From NCBI GenBank assembly GCA_903900795.1, contig CAIUOO010000400.1:1-49885 (forward strand): a DNA stretch of 49,885 nucleotides, in the 5' to 3' direction. The position numbers were made by a program, and so were the translations under genes. The stretch comes from an uncultured Gemmatimonadota bacterium. Its GTDB lineage: Bacteria > Gemmatimonadota > Gemmatimonadetes > Gemmatimonadales > Gemmatimonadaceae. The notes below the pieces were generated by a model. That model had not been told where the DNA came from. It saw nothing but the letters and a program-made list of their open reading frames with translations, and ran no database searches. Below are positions 46,016 through 49,885 of the stretch, piece after piece (within the stretch, counting starts at the first letter, position 1; every line of letters starts with the position of its first letter).

Positions 46016-47929
46016 ATGATGAAGCAGTTTTTGACCGCCGTCGCCGCCAACCTGCTCACGATCGCGATCTGCGTGGTGGGCGGCATCCTGCTCATTGTCG
46101 GCATCGCCGCATCAGCCGGGTCGAAGGAACCCGTGAAGGTGGCTGAGGGCTCGGTACTCGTGATCGATCTCGATCGCGCCTTGTCCGATCGGCCGGCGGA
46201 AACGCCCCAAGGATCGTTCCTCGACGATGCACTCTCGGGCGGACGCGGCGACGCCATCCCGCTGCGCGCCGCGACGATCGCCCTCAAGGCCGCCGCCGAC
46301 GACGACCGCATCAGCGGCATTCTCCTGCGCGGCTCCATCTCCGCCGACGGCTATGCCTCAGGCTTCGCTGCCCTGCGCGAACTACGAGCCGCGATCGCCA
46401 GCTTCCGGTTGTCAAAGAAGCCGGTGCACGCCTATCTCGTGAATCCGGACACGCGCGATTACTACCTGGCCTCGGCCGCCAGCATGATCACGATCGATCC
46501 GTTCGGATCCCTGGCCATGCCCGGCCTCGCGTCGGAGCAGGTGTTCTTCACCGGCATGTTCGAGAAGTTCGGCATCGGCATGCAGGTGAGCCGCGTCGGG
46601 AAATTCAAGGCGGCCGTGGAGCCGTTCACCCGGACGGACATGAGCCCCGAGAATCGGTTACAGACTGAAACGTACCTCGGCGATCTGTGGAGCGAAGTGA
46701 AGCGTGGTGTCGCGGAAAGTCGCGGCATCGACACGGTCGGTTTGCAGACGCTGATCGACGCGCAGGGCATCATTCTGCCGGCCGAGGCGAAAGCCGCCAA
46801 GCTGGTCGATCGCGTGGCGTACTTCGACGATGTCCTCGACGACTTGCAAAAGCTCGCCTCGGCCGCGCGCACCGCCGACGGCGCCACGCCGAGCCCCAAG
46901 GACAGCACGCGTGCGGCGGAGATGGCGACCCTACTCGATCGTCCCACCCTGCCACAGATCACGCTCGGAGACTACGCACCGATCGCAGTGGCGAAGGAGC
47001 GCAGCTTCAGCGCGAGCCAGACCATCGCGATCGTCTACGCCGAAGGCGACATCGTGGACGGGGAAGGTGGCGACGGCATGATCGGCGGCGCGTCGCTCTC
47101 GCGCGAGCTGCGCCGCGTGCGCAACGACGGCAAGGTAAAAGCCGTCGTGCTGCGCGTGAACAGCCCAGGAGGTAGCGCGATCGCGTCCGAGCAGATCCAG
47201 CGCGAACTGACGCTGATCCGGAAGCAAAAGCCCATCGTGGTCTCGATGGGGACGATGGCGGCGAGCGGCGGCTACTGGATCAGCACGGCGGCGGCGCGCG
47301 TCTTCGCGCAACCGAATACGATCACCGGGTCGATCGGTGTGTTTTCGCTGGTGCCGAACATCAAGGTGCTCGCCAATCGCAACGGCGTCACGTTCGACAC
47401 GGTGAAGACCGGCCGCTACGCCGATCTGTTCTCGATCGCGCGTCCACGCTCGGAGGCCGAACTGGCCGTGCTGCAACGCGGGACCGATGCGGTGTACGAA
47501 GCGTTCCTCGCGCGCGTGTCGACGGCCCGCTCACTCAGCACCGACTCGGTGCGCACCATCGCTGAAGGGCGCGTGTGGTCGGGCGAAGACGCCATGCGCA
47601 TTGGCCTGGTGGACTCCATCGGCGGGCTTGATGCGGCGCTGAAAAGTGCCGCATCGCTGGCCAAGATCACCGGCGACTACGACGTGCGTGAATACCCGCG
47701 CGTGAAGAGCGCCACCGAGAAGCTGACCGAGCTGCTCGAGCATAAGCCGACCCCGGTGGCGGCGACGATCGGGGCGGCCACGAATCCCGGCGCGAGTGCG
47801 CTCCTCTCAGGGCGCGGCCCGGCCAGCGCACTGGCCCGGGACCTCACGCGTGAGCTGGATGTACTGCTGCGCTACAACGACCCGCGCGGAGTGTACGCGC
47901 GCATGCCGTTCGTGCTCCGAATCCGCTAG
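46016..47929 (+). CDS. sppA: Signal peptide peptidase SppA, long form
   Basis: N-terminal TM, VGKFKAAVEPFTRTDMS (Lys), VVLRVNSPGGSAIASEQI, VSMGTMAASGGYWISTAA (Ser), TGSIGVFSL. Confidence 0.92.
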   Translation: MMKQFLTAVAANLLTIAICVVGGILLIVGIAASAGSKEPVKVAEGSVLVIDLDRALSDRPAETPQGSFLDDALSGGRGDAIPLRAATIALKAAADDDRISGILLRGSISADGYASGFAALRELRAAIASFRLSKKPVHAYLVNPDTRDYYLASAASMITIDPFGSLAMPGLASEQVFFTGMFEKFGIGMQVSRVGKFKAAVEPFTRTDMSPENRLQTETYLGDLWSEVKRGVAESRGIDTVGLQTLIDAQGIILPAEAKAAKLVDRVAYFDDVLDDLQKLASAARTADGATPSPKDSTRAAEMATLLDRPTLPQITLGDYAPIAVAKERSFSASQTIAIVYAEGDIVDGEGGDGMIGGASLSRELRRVRNDGKVKAVVLRVNSPGGSAIASEQIQRELTLIRKQKPIVVSMGTMAASGGYWISTAAARVFAQPNTITGSIGVFSLVPNIKVLANRNGVTFDTVKTGRYADLFSIARPRSEAELAVLQRGTDAVYEAFLARVSTARSLSTDSVRTIAEGRVWSGEDAMRIGLVDSIGGLDAALKSAASLAKITGDYDVREYPRVKSATEKLTELLEHKPTPVAATIGAATNPGASALLSGRGPASALARDLTRELDVLLRYNDPRGVYARMPFVLRIR

Positions 47930-47941
47930 GAAACGCAGGAA

Positions 47942-48026
47942 CACTCGCGACTCCAAACTTCAACTCACGACTCGAGACTCACGTGAGTCTTGCGTCGTAT
48001 TGAGTCGAAGTTTGGAGTCGCGAGTG
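47942..48026. repeat. 85-bp near-palindrome between convergent genes
   Basis: Outer arms cactcgcgactccaaacttc / gaagtttggagtcgcgagtg (20 bp perfect), central 16-bp perfect palindrome agactcacgtgagtct. Confidence 0.95.
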
Positions 48027-48027
48027 C

Positions 48028-48354
48028 TCACTCAGGCCGGAACGAATTCACCACGCGCAGGCGCTCCGCCCACATCGCGCGCGCGGCACGCGCCGTGGCG
48101 AGCGTGGCTTCGGCCATCGCGATGCACGCCGGGAGATTCTTTGCCGTCACGTCGCCGAGCGCCCACTCCGCAACCTTCTCGCGTGCCGTGGCTTCGGTCA
48201 GGCGCTGATCGTAGCGCTCGGCGTGCGGGCGACTCCAGGCCGCAACCGGACGGTCGTCATCGATGCCGGACAAGCTCCAGATGCCGTCGTGCACAGGAAT
48301 AAAGTCGAGGAGAAATCCGTCAAAATCCTCGGGAACGGTCGTCGTGGCGGTCAT
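48028..48354 (-). CDS. Hypothetical protein
   Basis: MTATTTVPEDFDGFLLDFIPVHDGIWSLSGIDDDRPVAAWSRPHAERYDQ...; convergent with sppA. Confidence 0.6.
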   Translation of the reverse strand: MTATTTVPEDFDGFLLDFIPVHDGIWSLSGIDDDRPVAAWSRPHAERYDQRLTEATAREKVAEWALGDVTAKNLPACIAMAEATLATARAARAMWAERLRVVNSFRPE

Positions 48355-48522
48355 GTCGGCGGGTCGGGAGGGGAATTGGCCTGTCAAGCGGGCGGGCATG
48401 AACAGTAATGAATTCGCGTCCGCGATGCAGAGCGCACCACCCACGCCGTCCGCCATCGTCCGCCAAGCCGACTTCGACCACGGCGACACCGGTAACCGTG
48501 ATGAGCGGCAGCGGCGACGGCG

Positions 48523-49885
48523 CTACTCCGCCTGGATACGCATCACGAACGTGAGACGCCGCGGCAGTCCGGGCTCGAAATAGCGCGCACGCGTCGCATT
48601 GATCACCACCGAGCCGGCGTAGCGACGATCGAACACGTTTTCGATGCCGAGCGTCGGCTCGAGTCGTACGTGGCCCAGGCGTGGGGCCGTGTAGCCGGCG
48701 CGCATATTCCACGCCGCGTAGCCGGCGGCGAACACCGTACTCGCATCGTCGGCACTCACGCGCGACGACGCGGTGCCGTCGATGGTGGCGAACCATCCGG
48801 CGCGACGTGCGGTGACGTACGCCTGCAGCAGGTGCGCGGGAATGCCCGGAATCACCTTGCCGTCGTAGTTCGCCGCGCCCACGCGGTACGTGTCGAATGC
48901 AAAGCGCGACCAGGTGTGCGACACGCCGACATCGAACACCGATGTCGAGGCATTGAGGTTGGTTTCAACGCCTAGTCTCGACGTACGTCCTGCGTTGCGG
49001 AAGGCACGGCGACCCGGCTGATTCGGCACGTCGAACGGCACCAATTCATCGAGTACGGTTGCACGGAACAACGCCACGTCGGCACGAAGCCGTGACCACA
49101 GCATGCCCTGCACCCCCACTTCGGCCGTGCGTGTACGCTGGGGATCGAGCAACGCGTTCAGGCCGGCCGCGCCGTTGTCCTGATTGGTGAGTTCGGTGAT
49201 CGTGGGCGTTTCGAAGGCCGTGCTCAGGTTTGCATACACCGACACGAGCGGTCGCGCGCGCCACGAAAGGCCGAGCATGGGGCTGACCGCACTCAGCACA
49301 CGCTCGCCGGAGTCGTTGAGATTGGTCGCCGTGATGAAGCGGTCGCGCACCGCAAAGTTCACGCGGTCGTAACGCAGCGCTGCGCTGGCGAAGAGCCGAT
49401 GTGGCGCTTCCACCTCGGCGCGCACATAACCGCCCAGTCCACCCACGCGCTCCTGTTGATTGAGGCGAATGGCGCCCCGCTCGTTGCCGGGCTTCGGGCA
49501 GAGCGTGGTGGCCGGCGCGGTGGCCGCGAGGGTGGCGCAGTTCTCGAAGTTCAAGCGATCGTCCACCTGCCGCTGCGCATCGACACCGCCGCCGAGGCGG
49601 ACCGGCCATGGCAATCGGGTGCTACGGAATGCGCCATGCAGCGACCCACCGGCCACGCGCCGATCCACGGCGACGACGGCGAACGGCAATGGATTGTCGA
49701 GCGTGCGTGTGCCCACGAAGAGCGACGCATTGAGCGTGTTGGGGCCGTCGCCGCGCGCCGCCAGCAGCGAGAGCTGTGAGTGCTCCACCGCTTTCCGGGA
49801 GCGACGCGTGATGTTCAACGAATCGGGCAACCGCGGATTGCGCGCCAGCTCAGCCGCCGTGAGCGCCCCGGTATTTTCGGCGCGT
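48523..49885 (-). CDS. TonB-dependent receptor, C-terminal part (continues beyond window end)
   Basis: Beta-barrel motifs, VYANLSTAFETPTITELTNQ, LGIENVFDRRYAGSVVINATRARYFEPGLPRRLTFVMRIQ; frame open to the window edge (AENTGALTAAELARNPRLPDSLN upstream). Confidence 0.88.
   Translation of the reverse strand, partial: RAENTGALTAAELARNPRLPDSLNITRRSRKAVEHSQLSLLAARGDGPNTLNASLFVGTRTLDNPLPFAVVAVDRRVAGGSLHGAFRSTRLPWPVRLGGGVDAQRQVDDRLNFENCATLAATAPATTLCPKPGNERGAIRLNQQERVGGLGGYVRAEVEAPHRLFASAALRYDRVNFAVRDRFITATNLNDSGERVLSAVSPMLGLSWRARPLVSVYANLSTAFETPTITELTNQDNGAAGLNALLDPQRTRTAEVGVQGMLWSRLRADVALFRATVLDELVPFDVPNQPGRRAFRNAGRTSRLGVETNLNASTSVFDVGVSHTWSRFAFDTYRVGAANYDGKVIPGIPAHLLQAYVTARRAGWFATIDGTASSRVSADDASTVFAAGYAAWNMRAGYTAPRLGHVRLEPTLGIENVFDRRYAGSVVINATRARYFEPGLPRRLTFVMRIQAE

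Noticed and set aside
1-49885. tRNA, rRNA, integrase-flanked island or IS element
   Set aside because: No tRNA-like sequences, transposase motifs or att-like repeats recognised by eye; the only recombinase is a XerC/D-type housekeeping gene

Overview
GC-rich bacterial chromosomal window. Gene content and pilin style suggest a Gemmatimonadota-like organism, but this is inference and taxonomy was not tested. The left part is a minus-strand housekeeping run (aroC-aroK-DUF494/smg-like-topA-trmFO-xerC). The core (about 8.1-24.8 kb, all minus strand) is a type IV pilus locus: a pilMNOPQ-like operon ending in a large Ig-like/propeller-like lipoprotein, three minor pilin-like genes, an extra histidine kinase, two nearly identical pilA genes, a third pilin, and a PilR/PilS pair. 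To the right are a CorC/HlyC-type CBS protein, an ArfB-like factor, a type I secretion-like ABC/HlyD/TolC trio, a CPXCG protein, a CHAD-CYTH protein, an S4 protein, a response regulator, RidA, a D-threonine aldolase-like enzyme, YbaK, DinB, a PAS/GAF kinase, a P1B ATPase, an acyl-CoA dehydrogenase, SppA and a partial TonB-dependent receptor. Most notable observations: (1) an ABC exporter whose Walker A Lys, Q-loop Gln, LSGGQ signature and catalytic Glu are all substituted; (2) sigma-54 promoters plus a shared TTGCA-N3-TGCAA palindrome at almost the same distance upstream of both pilA copies; (3) a 7 x 15 bp in-frame tandem repeat giving a PilV-like prepilin an Arg/Ala-repeat leader of about 53 aa; (4) a nested, structured-RNA-like leader upstream of pilM; (5) an 85-bp near-palindrome between sppA and a convergent gene. 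No CRISPR array, IS element, rRNA or obvious tRNA was seen.
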